Source: Planctomycetaceae bacterium
Lineage (GTDB): Bacteria; Planctomycetota; Planctomycetia; Pirellulales; Pirellulaceae
Direction: 5' to 3'
Assembly: GCA_027487485.1 (NCBI GenBank)
Contig: JAIYDN010000067.1
Location: 181,257 to 245,256 of the forward strand
Length of the DNA stretch: 64,000 nucleotides
Part shown: positions 37,100 through 44,445 of the stretch, piece by piece
Numbering within the stretch: position 1 is the first letter of the stretch
Layout of the letters: each line of letters begins with the position of its first letter
Notes under the pieces: generated by a model
Told to the model about the DNA's origin: nothing
Databases searched by the model: none
The model's input: the letters and a program-made list of their open reading frames with translations, nothing else
Position numbers and translations under genes: made by a program

Positions 37100-38408
37100 G
37101 AACGTACGAAAGACTTTGTTTGCTGTCGCCTTGCAGTGCAGCTTGGGCTTGATTAGCAGCGTCGCAACTGCTTCCGATCAGATTCCTGGTGCTCCTCAGA
37201 AGAAACCAATCGTCCTTCGCAATGCAACGCTTCATACCGTTTCAGGCGACGTGATTGAAAATGGAAGCGTGTTGTTCGAAGCTGGGAAGATCAAGGCTGT
37301 CGGCGTCAACATTCCGTTTCCAGGAGATTCGGAAATCGTGGAAGCGAAAGGCCAGCATATCTACCCTGGCCTGATGGACTCCTTTTCCAGTCTTGGATTG
37401 GTAGAGATCGATTCCGTTCGCGCATCGATTGATACGACGGAGACTGGAAACATCAACCCGAACGTGCGTGCAGCGGTTGCATTCAATCCAGATAGCGAGG
37501 CGATTCCGGTCGCAAGAGCAAACGGAATCTTGACGACGGTCATCACCCCCAGCGGTGGGCTCGTTGCTGGCCGTTCTGCCGTCATGATGCTCGATGGATG
37601 GACATGGGAATCGATGACCCTGAAGCCGGATGCTGGAATGGTCTTCACATGGCCTCGATACACCAAGGCGCGCATGCGTCGCGGCCCAGAAGAACCTGAA
37701 GCCGCTGCGGATGCAGACAAGTTAGCGGAGCTGCATGAGCTGTTTCATGAAACTCAAGCTTACTTCAAGGCAAAGAATACCGAAGGATCGCAGCAACCGG
37801 TCGACTTGAGACTGGAAGCGATGAAGCCTGTCTTGGAGGGGAAGATTCCCGTGATGGTCATGGCAAATTCGCTTAAGCAAATCCAGACGGCCGTTGCCTT
37901 TGCAAAACAATATGAATTGAAAATGATCCTTGTGGGTGCAGCAGACGCCGGCCATTGCCTTCCGCTCTTGAAGGAAGCCGGAATTCCAGTCGTTGTTTCA
38001 AGCACCTATCGATTGCCGGCTCGACATGATGCACCGTACGACGAAGCGTACGCGTTGCCGTCCGTCCTACAAAAGGCGGGGATCACGTTCTGTATTGCGG
38101 GCGACGGCCGGTTCGGTGCCTCGATGGTGCGCAATCTACCGTACCATGCAGCCTCTGCGGCTGCGTTTGGACTGACGGAACCTCAGGCCTTGCGTGCGAT
38201 CACGTTGTCCCCTGCTGAAATCTTTGGTGTTTCAGATCACGTTGGTTCTTTGGAGGTGGGAAAGGATGCAACTTTGTTTATCGCAGATGGGAACATTCTT
38301 GAAACACCAACGAATGTTTCGAAAGCATATATCCAAGGTAGAGCCGTTGATCTTTCGAGCAAGCACACTCAGTTGAACGAAAAGTACCAAGCCAAGTACA
38401 AACAGTAA
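37092..38408 (+). CDS. Exported amidohydrolase-like protein lacking the HxH metal motif
   Basis: The 438-residue protein starts at the ATG at 37092, which overlaps the previous stop; a further upstream frame start is inside that gene. A signal peptide ends near residue 28 (VATASDQ). The remainder follows the amidohydrolase plan, with an N-terminal beta-sandwich (VLRNATLHTVSGD...), a barrel, and the C-terminal VGSLEVGKDATLFIADG. However, the position of the HxH motif reads YPGLMDSFSS and the late barrel Asp region reads CIAGDGRFG. It resembles the inactive first module of the upstream gene more than the active second one. The pair is probably translated together and may form a complex in which this protein acts as a structural partner. 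No substrate can be assigned. Confidence 0.82.
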   Translation: MNKNVRKTLFAVALQCSLGLISSVATASDQIPGAPQKKPIVLRNATLHTVSGDVIENGSVLFEAGKIKAVGVNIPFPGDSEIVEAKGQHIYPGLMDSFSSLGLVEIDSVRASIDTTETGNINPNVRAAVAFNPDSEAIPVARANGILTTVITPSGGLVAGRSAVMMLDGWTWESMTLKPDAGMVFTWPRYTKARMRRGPEEPEAAADADKLAELHELFHETQAYFKAKNTEGSQQPVDLRLEAMKPVLEGKIPVMVMANSLKQIQTAVAFAKQYELKMILVGAADAGHCLPLLKEAGIPVVVSSTYRLPARHDAPYDEAYALPSVLQKAGITFCIAGDGRFGASMVRNLPYHAASAAAFGLTEPQALRAITLSPAEIFGVSDHVGSLEVGKDATLFIADGNILETPTNVSKAYIQGRAVDLSSKHTQLNEKYQAKYKQ

Positions 38409-38444
38409 CTGAAGAGACGGTCGACCAAAGTGAGCCTAGGTAGG

Positions 38445-38473
38445 CCGTAACAAGCGATAGCGCAGTTACGGCA
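38445..38473. repeat. GCCGTAAC palindromic element, copy 1
   Basis: Eight-base arms GCCGTAAC and GTTACGGC enclose 13 bases. The flanking GTAG on the left and the inner CAAGC...GCGCA are shared with the copies at 38759-38791, 63734-63766 and 63942-63974. A GGTGGCACC motif follows about 20 bases later. Confidence 0.8.
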
Positions 38474-38521
38474 TCCCGATGACCAACGAAAAGTGGGTGG
38501 CACCATTGGGGCCGACCAAAA

Positions 38522-38583
38522 TGAGCCTGAGGCGCTAGCCGAGTTCTTTTGCATTGCAATAATCGGCTAGCGCCTCAGGCTCA
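38522..38583. repeat. Long inverted repeat containing GGCGCTAGCC
   Basis: Perfect 21-base arms run from TGAGCCTGAGGCGCTAGCCG with one more A, separated by 20 bases. A related but imperfect copy lies at 51419-51490. As RNA it would form a strong hairpin. It lies just after the amidohydrolase operon, so it may end or protect that transcript. Confidence 0.85.
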
Positions 38584-38632
38584 AGGAAACGAAAAGAACC
38601 AAGAACGGTGGGCGGCACCGAATGCTGTTTTA

Positions 38633-38712
38633 AAACACAGAGGCACAGAGTTCACAGAGGGGCGGATTGTCTGTGCGTGTCTTTTCTCTGTGTCCTCTGT
38701 GCCTTTGTGTTT
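38633..38712. repeat. Imperfect inverted repeat rich in CACAGAG
   Basis: The left arm (38633-38659, starting AAACACAGAGGCACAGAG) pairs with the right arm (38685-38712, ending GCCTTTGTGTTT) with only a few mismatches across about 27 bases. It is non-coding and resembles mobile-looking spacer repeats rather than a gene terminator. Confidence 0.75.
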
Positions 38713-38758
38713 CCAAAAGAACTAGGAACGGTAGGTGGCACGAATCAAGAAATGCAAA

Positions 38759-38791
38759 GCCGTAACTGCGTCCGAAGCGACTTGTTACGGC
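38759..38791. repeat. GCCGTAAC palindromic element, copy 2 (reverse orientation)
   Basis: Arms GCCGTAAC and GTTACGGC enclose 17 bases. Read on the other strand, its inner sequence (CAAG then CGCTT and GCGCA-like bases) closely matches the copies at 63.7 and 63.9 kb. GGTGGCAC motifs lie on both sides (near 38734 and 38801). Confidence 0.8.
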
Positions 38792-38852
38792 CTACGGCAG
38801 GTGGCACCGTTTGAGCTAGGGCGGATTACTAGCGAGGCTGGTTTGATGGGGG

Positions 38853-39554
38853 TCAATGGCTAAACAAGGGTTGTCTTGGGGGGCGGACGTTGGAGACTCG
38901 ACCAAGTATCTCGCGCAGAAGACGCTGCTCCAGGTCGGTATCATTTTCTTGGCGTATCCAACCTAAGGTGATCGGCTGGCTGAGCAAGCCGGCATCCGTT
39001 CGGACGATCGTTCCATCGTGCCTGGCGATGGCAGAACCTTCCGACGAATACTGCGAACGATCCACATCCTCCAGTTCTTTAATCACCTCCACCGCAACCG
39101 TGAAGCCTTCATCGATAGGAATCACTCGAATCGTTGCTGTTCGACGAATAGTTTGCAGAGTGCTTTGCCAGCGTTGGTAACCCTCGAGCGCGTCCTTTCT
39201 CCAGGGTTCGAAATAGGTTGCACCCACCTCTGGATGCGTTTCAAGTCTTCCCTCGAACCACTGAGTGTCGTCGCGCGTCGGCCTTTGTTCGCTCTTGATG
39301 CGAAAATAGTCTTCCACCGTATCCACGATTTGATTCCACAAGAATTCGGAATCTTGCGTGTTGACGTTGATCGGATTGGCCAGCTTGGTTTGGCGGTTCA
39401 ATGGAATGGATGGCAAGGACAGCGTTGTCTTTGGCAATTGGCCGCACCCAGCAAGCCAAAACGAACCTGCCAAAAGCCAAAGCCGAGATTGACGCCACGT
39501 GCTATGTTGATAACACCATCGCCCAACCCAAACGCAGATTAGGATTGTCAGCAT
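38853..39554 (-). CDS. Predicted lipoprotein of unknown function
   Basis: The 233-residue product has an N-terminal hydrophobic stretch and a lipobox, WLAGC, with the modified cysteine near residue 37 followed by GQLP. The long leader suggests the true start may be later, though no better methionine is present. The mature part is hydrophilic and mixed alpha/beta, with a TIRVIPIDEGFTVAVEVIKE strand pair. I recognise no domain. It lies three bases downstream of another small unknown gene and probably shares its transcript. It should be lipidated by Lgt and held at a membrane facing the periplasm. Confidence 0.8.
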   Translation of the reverse strand: MLTILICVWVGRWCYQHSTWRQSRLWLLAGSFWLAGCGQLPKTTLSLPSIPLNRQTKLANPINVNTQDSEFLWNQIVDTVEDYFRIKSEQRPTRDDTQWFEGRLETHPEVGATYFEPWRKDALEGYQRWQSTLQTIRRTATIRVIPIDEGFTVAVEVIKELEDVDRSQYSSEGSAIARHDGTIVRTDAGLLSQPITLGWIRQENDTDLEQRLLREILGRVSNVRPPRQPLFSH

Positions 39555-39557
39555 GAG

Positions 39558-39860
39558 CTACTGAACTGGTTTGGCTGGATCAATGTCGCGAAGGGATCGG
39601 CCTAAGCGTTTTCGGCCCGCAGTTCCTGCGGCAGCGGCTCCGCCCACCTTGCGAGTGGTTGGCTCTTCGACGCGAGCCATTGGTGCTCCATCCATGCTTT
39701 GTCGAGCGAACGCCAACAGCGCTGGATTCAATTCCCGACGGTCTTCAGGAGCACCAATCGTGTCGATTGCATCGCTAACTCCCATCAGAACCGACTGTTT
39801 AACACCGTCTCTGATCCATCCAAACAGGCCTAGTCCATTGCTCACGATTCTGCACTCCAT
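39558..39860 (-). CDS. Small hypothetical protein upstream of the lipoprotein gene
   Basis: The 100-residue product starts MECRIVSNGLGLFGWIRDG and has an Ala/Gly-rich basic C-terminal half (KVGGAAAAGTAGRKRLGR). There is no signal peptide and no domain I know. It ends three bases before the lipoprotein gene start, and that tight spacing is the main reason to accept it. Its first half (VKQSVLMGVSDAIDTIGAP) is weakly amphipathic and could form a helix. The role is unknown. Confidence 0.65.
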   Translation of the reverse strand: MECRIVSNGLGLFGWIRDGVKQSVLMGVSDAIDTIGAPEDRRELNPALLAFARQSMDGAPMARVEEPTTRKVGGAAAAGTAGRKRLGRSLRDIDPAKPVQ

Positions 39861-40213
39861 TGCAAAAGTCTGATACCTTCGATCCGTAGTTTTGAAGACT
39901 AGCGAGTGATTCGATTTCTTTCCATATCACTTCTTGTTGATGCTCCTCTAAGCATTTTAGCTAGCGTTGTTCGTGTAGGGGAGCGGCTAACGCCTTCTGA
40001 TGTTCAGCAGTTTGGCTTTCGATCGTACTCGTGCTCGTTCTCAATGAAAGGGTACTCGTACTCGAAACACGATGGTCAAGTACAAGTGCCGCGGGTGCAG
40101 ATCAGGATTAGGATTAAGAGTACGGAAAGCGATGTTTACCGGGCGGGTGGAATTGCGATTTGCGCAACATCACAAGGAGCGCCGGCGGTTCAGGTCAAGT
40201 CCTCGCGCACTCT
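39861..40213. other. Intergenic spacer with degenerate GTACTCGTACTCG-type repeats
   Basis: These 353 bases lie between the small hypothetical gene and the trpE stop. Around 40025-40065 there are repeated TACTCG/TGCTCG hexamers, and around 40100-40120 an AGGATTAGGATTAAGAGTACG stretch. Both look like eroded microsatellite tracts. A frame through here (39906-40289) overlaps trpE antisense and has no protein character, so no gene is called. Confidence 0.55.
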
Positions 40214-41707
40214 TCAGGTTTTTCCAACCCGAGCCATGGTTGTTTCGACGGAACTTAAGAGCGCTTTGGCTTTATTGACCGTCTCCTGATACTCGCTGGT
40301 TGGATCGCTGTCTGCGACCAAGCCCGCGCCGGCTTGGATATAGACCTTGCCTTTGCAAATCACCATGGTTCGAAGCGTGATGCAAGTATCCATGTTTCCG
40401 CGGTAATCAAAATAACCCACCGCACCAGCGTAGGGCCCGCGTCGGGTTGGTTCCAATTCGTCGATGATTTCCATGGCTCGCACTTTGGGAGCACCGCTCA
40501 CCGTCCCTGCGGGGAGGCAGGCCTTGAATGCATCCATGGCATCCATGTCGTCGCGCAGAACACCTGTCACGCTCGACGATATGTGCATCACGTGAGAATA
40601 TTGTTCTACGACCATTAAATTGCTTAATTGAATCGATCCAAATTTAGCCACTCGTCCTACATCGTTGCGACCTAGATCGACAAGCATGACATGTTCCGCA
40701 CGCTCCTTCGGATCCGCGAGCAGTTCGGCAGCCAATCGACTATCTTCCGAAGCTGTTTTTCCGCGCGGACGCGTGCCCGCCAGGGGCCGAACCGTGACAA
40801 CACGTTCGAAGACCCGCGACATCACTTCGGGACTGCTTCCGACAAGCGTGCAATCGTGCGTTCGGACCAGAAACATAAACGGACTGGGGTTGATCACTCG
40901 GAGAGACCGGTAAATTTCGATGGGTTCGCAATCGCAATCCAGCTCAAACCTTTGGCTCAACACTACCTGGAAAGCATCCCCCGCTTTAATGTACTCGCGA
41001 CATTTCGCCACAGCCGTTTCAAACTCCGCCTGAGTGAAATTGGAGCGGGCCTGGATGGTCGGTTGAGCCCCGAGCACGATATCGGCTGCGGGCAAAGGCG
41101 TTAAGGCTCCACTCAGACGGTCAACGACCGATTGAATCCGGTTGACTGCGGTCTTGTAGGCCTGATCCACGTCCGAAGGGCGGTGAACTAAGTTCAGAAT
41201 CATCACCGTCTTGTTGGCATTGTCGAAAACGACAAGCAAATCATAAAAGCCGAAATCAAGGTCTGGAAGGTTTCGATCGTCGGTCGGGGCGTTCGGCAAT
41301 TTCTCAACGTATCGTACTACATCGTATCCAGCGTATCCGATGGCTCCTCCCACGAAGGGAGGCAAATCGGGGAGGCTTGCAACAGTATGCTTTCCCAGCT
41401 TTTCACGTAAGAAATCCAAAGGATCTGCGACGGTACAGGTCGTATGGGTTCCTTCGTGTTGCCAATGCACTTCGTTTCGGAATGCGTAGATACGTGACCT
41501 TGGACCGATGGCAATAAAACTGTACCTTCCGATCGACTCGCCACCCACCACGCTCTCAAAGAGGCATGCGGGGCTATGCCCGTCATCCAAGAGGCGAAAA
41601 GCGGAGACAGGGGTCAGCTGATCGCTCAAGAGTCTTCGGTAGACCGGTACAAAATCGAATTCCGAAGCTAGGGTTCGGTAGTCTTCCAGCGAGGGAAATG
41701 CGTTCAT
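40214..41707 (-). CDS. trpE: Anthranilate synthase component I
   Basis: TrpE converts chorismate and ammonia (or glutamine with TrpG) to anthranilate, the first step of tryptophan synthesis. The 497 residues match the family. The N-terminal LFESVVGGESIGRYSF segment corresponds to the tryptophan-feedback region. The chorismate-binding half contains VRPLAGTRPRGKT, MLVDLGRNDVGRV, GTVSGAPKVRAMEIIDELE and GAVGYFDYRGNMD. Aminodeoxychorismate synthase (PabB) is the nearest alternative, but the overall pattern favours TrpE. No trpG lies beside it. It is divergent from mcsA across 125 bases, with no leader peptide or attenuator that I can see. Confidence 0.94.
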   Translation of the reverse strand: MNAFPSLEDYRTLASEFDFVPVYRRLLSDQLTPVSAFRLLDDGHSPACLFESVVGGESIGRYSFIAIGPRSRIYAFRNEVHWQHEGTHTTCTVADPLDFLREKLGKHTVASLPDLPPFVGGAIGYAGYDVVRYVEKLPNAPTDDRNLPDLDFGFYDLLVVFDNANKTVMILNLVHRPSDVDQAYKTAVNRIQSVVDRLSGALTPLPAADIVLGAQPTIQARSNFTQAEFETAVAKCREYIKAGDAFQVVLSQRFELDCDCEPIEIYRSLRVINPSPFMFLVRTHDCTLVGSSPEVMSRVFERVVTVRPLAGTRPRGKTASEDSRLAAELLADPKERAEHVMLVDLGRNDVGRVAKFGSIQLSNLMVVEQYSHVMHISSSVTGVLRDDMDAMDAFKACLPAGTVSGAPKVRAMEIIDELEPTRRGPYAGAVGYFDYRGNMDTCITLRTMVICKGKVYIQAGAGLVADSDPTSEYQETVNKAKALLSSVETTMARVGKT

Positions 41708-41832
41708 CCTTGGTGGTTGGCTTTCAATTGCGTTCGAAACATCTGCCTAGCCGCATCGCCGGAAAGGCATTCCGACCCTATACTACCAGTGAATGTGTCT
41801 ACCGCGAATCCGTCACTGAAGAGAATTCCAGT

Positions 41833-42426
41833 ATGAAGTGCCAACATTGCGAAAAGCCAGCAACTTTTCACATCACCGAACTGACCGAGCCAAAGGGGCC
41901 TTCGATCTTGCATTTATGCGAGGAACATGCGCGGGTGTTTTTGGCTGGCGAGGGTAGCGCCACGCCAGCGTCGGCACTGACCAGCATTCTCGAAAAACAA
42001 CTAAAAATGGACAAAGTTGCGGACGAACTTGCTGCCTCCGACAAGAAAACTTGCCCGGTGTGTGGCTTGACCTTTGCCGATTTCCGAAAAGGTGGACGAT
42101 TGGGCTGCGCATATGACTACATTGCGTTCGAGGAAGATATCGAGCCCTTGCTGATCAACATTCATGGAGCGATCAAGCACGCAGGGAAAATCCCGACCAA
42201 CTTGAGCGGTTCGCCGGAGCGTCAGCAACGCTTAATGCAACTCAAAAATGAAATGAAAGATTCAGTTGCTCGCGAGGATTACGAGACAGCCGGGAAACTT
42301 AGGGATAAAATCCAAGCCATCGAAATGGGAGACGACGCAGCCTGGTCCGACCCCGAAACTTCCGACGAGGACGAAGAGGATCTTGGAGACGACAACTTTC
42401 AATCGCAACCTTCGCCGGAAGCCTAG
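41833..42426 (+). CDS. mcsA: McsA-like zinc-finger protein with UVR motif
   Basis: McsA activates the protein arginine kinase McsB. The 197-residue product has two CxxC-type zinc sites: Cys3, Cys6, Cys29 with His32 or a nearby residue, then Cys74, Cys77 and Cys92. A UvrB/UvrC-type helical hairpin follows at about 147-180 (REDYETAGKLRDKIQ). The last 25 residues are acidic. The ATG at 41833 has a GAAGAG site upstream and begins with the first zinc motif; earlier in-frame starts would overlap the divergent trpE. McsB follows after 141 bases. No ctsR or clpC is adjacent, unlike the Bacillus operon. Confidence 0.9.
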   Translation: MKCQHCEKPATFHITELTEPKGPSILHLCEEHARVFLAGEGSATPASALTSILEKQLKMDKVADELAASDKKTCPVCGLTFADFRKGGRLGCAYDYIAFEEDIEPLLINIHGAIKHAGKIPTNLSGSPERQQRLMQLKNEMKDSVAREDYETAGKLRDKIQAIEMGDDAAWSDPETSDEDEEDLGDDNFQSQPSPEA

Positions 42427-42567
42427 CACCTCTCCCCCTACTTATCTCCTACCCTACAATATCCGTTAGTACCTTCTTAGCCACTAAAGTCAAAAATCCC
42501 GTCGTTCGGTTCTTGTACCCTGCGACCCCCTTGTCGATCTACTCACGCAGTAAAGCACTAAATAATC

Positions 42568-43638
42568 GTGAAACTTGAGGATTTGGCCAACCAAAGCAGT
42601 GAATGGATGCGAGGCAACGGCCCCGAATCAGACATCGTCATGAGCAGCCGTATTAGGCTCGCTCGGAACCTTGCCGATTTTCCGTTCATTCGCAAATGCA
42701 CAGCAAAGGACCGAACCGCGATCGCCTTGGAAGTTCACCGCGCTCTCGACTCGCTCCCACTGTCCGCGGATACCGAGTATGTCGACGTGGCAAAACTAGG
42801 TGATCTTGATCGCCAATTTTTGATGGAACGGCAGCTGATAAGCCATGAGCTGAATGAAAGCCAAGGCGCCCGCGCCGTCATCCTGGATCCCAACGAGTGC
42901 TTTAGCATCATGGTCAATGAAGAGGATCACTTGCGGATCCAGGTGATACAAAGTGGCCTGGATTTGGAGGCCGCATGGCAGCGTATGGACCAGCTCGACA
43001 ATCAACTGGAAAGCAAATTGACTTACTCCTTTACGAAGCGATTGGGGTACCTTACTGCTTGTCCGACGAATGTAGGCACGGGTTTGCGGGTAAGTGTAAT
43101 GCTGCATCTGCCCGCATTGGTTGCAACCAAACAAATCGACAAAGTCTTTCGAGCGCTGAACAAAATCAACGTCGCCGTCCGTGGACTCTTCGGCGAAGGG
43201 TCGCAATTCATGGGGGACTTCTATCAAATCAGCAACCAAACAACCCTAGGCAAAAACGAAACCGCCTTGGTTGCGAAAGTGCGCGAGGTCGTGCCTCGCT
43301 TGATCGAGTACGAACGGAAGGCGCGTGAATTCTTGGTCTCCGAAAATCACCAAGACCTTCATGACAACGTAAGCCGAGCTCTCGGGATTCTGTGCACAGC
43401 AAAAAAAATCAGCAGCGAAGAAACCATGCATTACCTGAGCAAGGTTCGTATGGGAGTCAACTTAGGGCTGATCGACAACGTCAAAATCCCGACCGTCAAT
43501 AAGCTCTTTATTCATACTCAACCGGCCCACCTTCAAAAGTTGTGTGGACGAAAGCTTAGTGTGACCGACCGAAACATCGAACGAGCCATTTACTTGCAAC
43601 AGCATCTGGTCAAACGACCTGACAGCGAATCCAACTGA
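42568..43638 (+). CDS. mcsB: Protein arginine kinase McsB
   Basis: McsB phosphorylates arginine in proteins; in Bacillus this tags them for the ClpCP protease. The 356 residues fit the phosphagen-kinase fold, with the nucleotide-binding SSRIRLARNL at 26-35, an NExDH loop (MVNEEDHLRI), and catalytic Cys165 in CPTNVGTGLR. Translation starts with GTG at 42568, with no clear ribosome site. The C-terminal phosphoarginine-pocket motif RDxxRA of Bacillus reads RNIERA here (335-340), so the Asp is Asn. Together with mcsA it forms an apparent two-gene unit. A metabolite-type arginine or creatine kinase is unlikely given the McsA neighbour and the short length. Confidence 0.93.
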   Translation: MKLEDLANQSSEWMRGNGPESDIVMSSRIRLARNLADFPFIRKCTAKDRTAIALEVHRALDSLPLSADTEYVDVAKLGDLDRQFLMERQLISHELNESQGARAVILDPNECFSIMVNEEDHLRIQVIQSGLDLEAAWQRMDQLDNQLESKLTYSFTKRLGYLTACPTNVGTGLRVSVMLHLPALVATKQIDKVFRALNKINVAVRGLFGEGSQFMGDFYQISNQTTLGKNETALVAKVREVVPRLIEYERKAREFLVSENHQDLHDNVSRALGILCTAKKISSEETMHYLSKVRMGVNLGLIDNVKIPTVNKLFIHTQPAHLQKLCGRKLSVTDRNIERAIYLQQHLVKRPDSESN

Positions 43639-43689
43639 GCTAATCGAAATGGTTAGGCGTTCAGTGAGAAAACAGGACTCTCAAGTTCC

Positions 43690-44445
43690 ATGGAAAAGGT
43701 AGATCCGTCAACCGTCTCGAAACCAGTTGCGTACGATTCCTACCAGGAGCTGGCGGAACACTACGCGGCAGCGATTGACACCAAGCCACACAACGCCTTT
43801 TACGATCGGCCCGCCATGATTTCCTTATGGCCTGACGTTCGTGGACTTAGGGTTCTTGACGCGGGCTGCGGACCTGGTGTTTACGCTGAGCTTTTGGCGC
43901 AACGCGGTGCAATCGTTACCGCCGTAGATGTCAGCGACAAGATGCTTGAGCTCGCCAGAAAAAGACTGGGCGCTACCGCAGACTTGCGACTAGTTGACCT
44001 CTCGCAACCGCTCCCTATGTTTCCTAGCCAGTCGTTCGATTTTATTAATGCACCGCTGTGTGTTGACTACATTGAAGACTGGAGAGGTCTTTTCACCGAG
44101 TTTGGGAGAATATTAGTACCTGGAGGAATCTTCCAATTTTCGTGTGGACACCCAGCCTTCGACGCAGAGTACTTTAACACGACCGACTACTTTTCGGTGG
44201 AACACGTTTCCAGTACCTGGAAAGGGTTCGGTAAGAATGTCATCATGCATTCCTTCCGCAGATCGTTGGAAGAAATTCTTATGCCCATTATTGATTCAGG
44301 CTTCACGATCATGAAGGTTCTGGAACCTAAACCAACTAAGCAGTTCGAACTTGCGGACCCCGTCCGATTTGCTTCGCTCATGCATCGCCCCGGTTTTCTT
44401 TGTGTCCAGGCCAAGCGATTAGTTCTTAGTGGCTTTGGCCACTAA
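43690..44445 (+). CDS. Class I SAM-dependent methyltransferase
   Basis: The 251-residue cytoplasmic protein carries motif I VLDAGCGPGVYAELLA (about residues 57-72), an acidic residue ending strand 2 (TAVDVSDKM), and LVPGGIFQFSCGHP near 146-159, a UbiE/type 11 methyltransferase pattern. The substrate cannot be read from the sequence. It lies 51 bases after mcsB in the same direction, but functional linkage is doubtful. Its 3' end overlaps the convergent methyltransferase gene by 27 bases, with a hairpin there. Confidence 0.88.
   Translation: MEKVDPSTVSKPVAYDSYQELAEHYAAAIDTKPHNAFYDRPAMISLWPDVRGLRVLDAGCGPGVYAELLAQRGAIVTAVDVSDKMLELARKRLGATADLRLVDLSQPLPMFPSQSFDFINAPLCVDYIEDWRGLFTEFGRILVPGGIFQFSCGHPAFDAEYFNTTDYFSVEHVSSTWKGFGKNVIMHSFRRSLEEILMPIIDSGFTIMKVLEPKPTKQFELADPVRFASLMHRPGFLCVQAKRLVLSGFGH

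Larger units (their letters stand above)
38409..38852. other. Repeat-rich intergenic spacer
   Basis: These 444 bases separate an amidohydrolase gene from the end of a minus-strand lipoprotein gene. They hold two copies of a GCCGTAAC...GTTACGGC palindrome, a long GCGCTAGC inverted repeat, a CACAGAG inverted repeat and several GGTGGCACC-type motifs, each listed separately. I find no believable coding sequence. Confidence 0.85.

Noticed and set aside
33629..38408. Frameshift or sequencing error explaining the missing HxH motifs
   Set aside because: Both motif-less modules keep an open frame and otherwise ordinary amidohydrolase sequence on both sides, so substitution rather than error is more likely.
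39906..40289. A 127-codon plus-strand frame before trpE
   Set aside because: It runs through degenerate microsatellite sequence and then antisense into the 3' end of trpE, with no conserved features.
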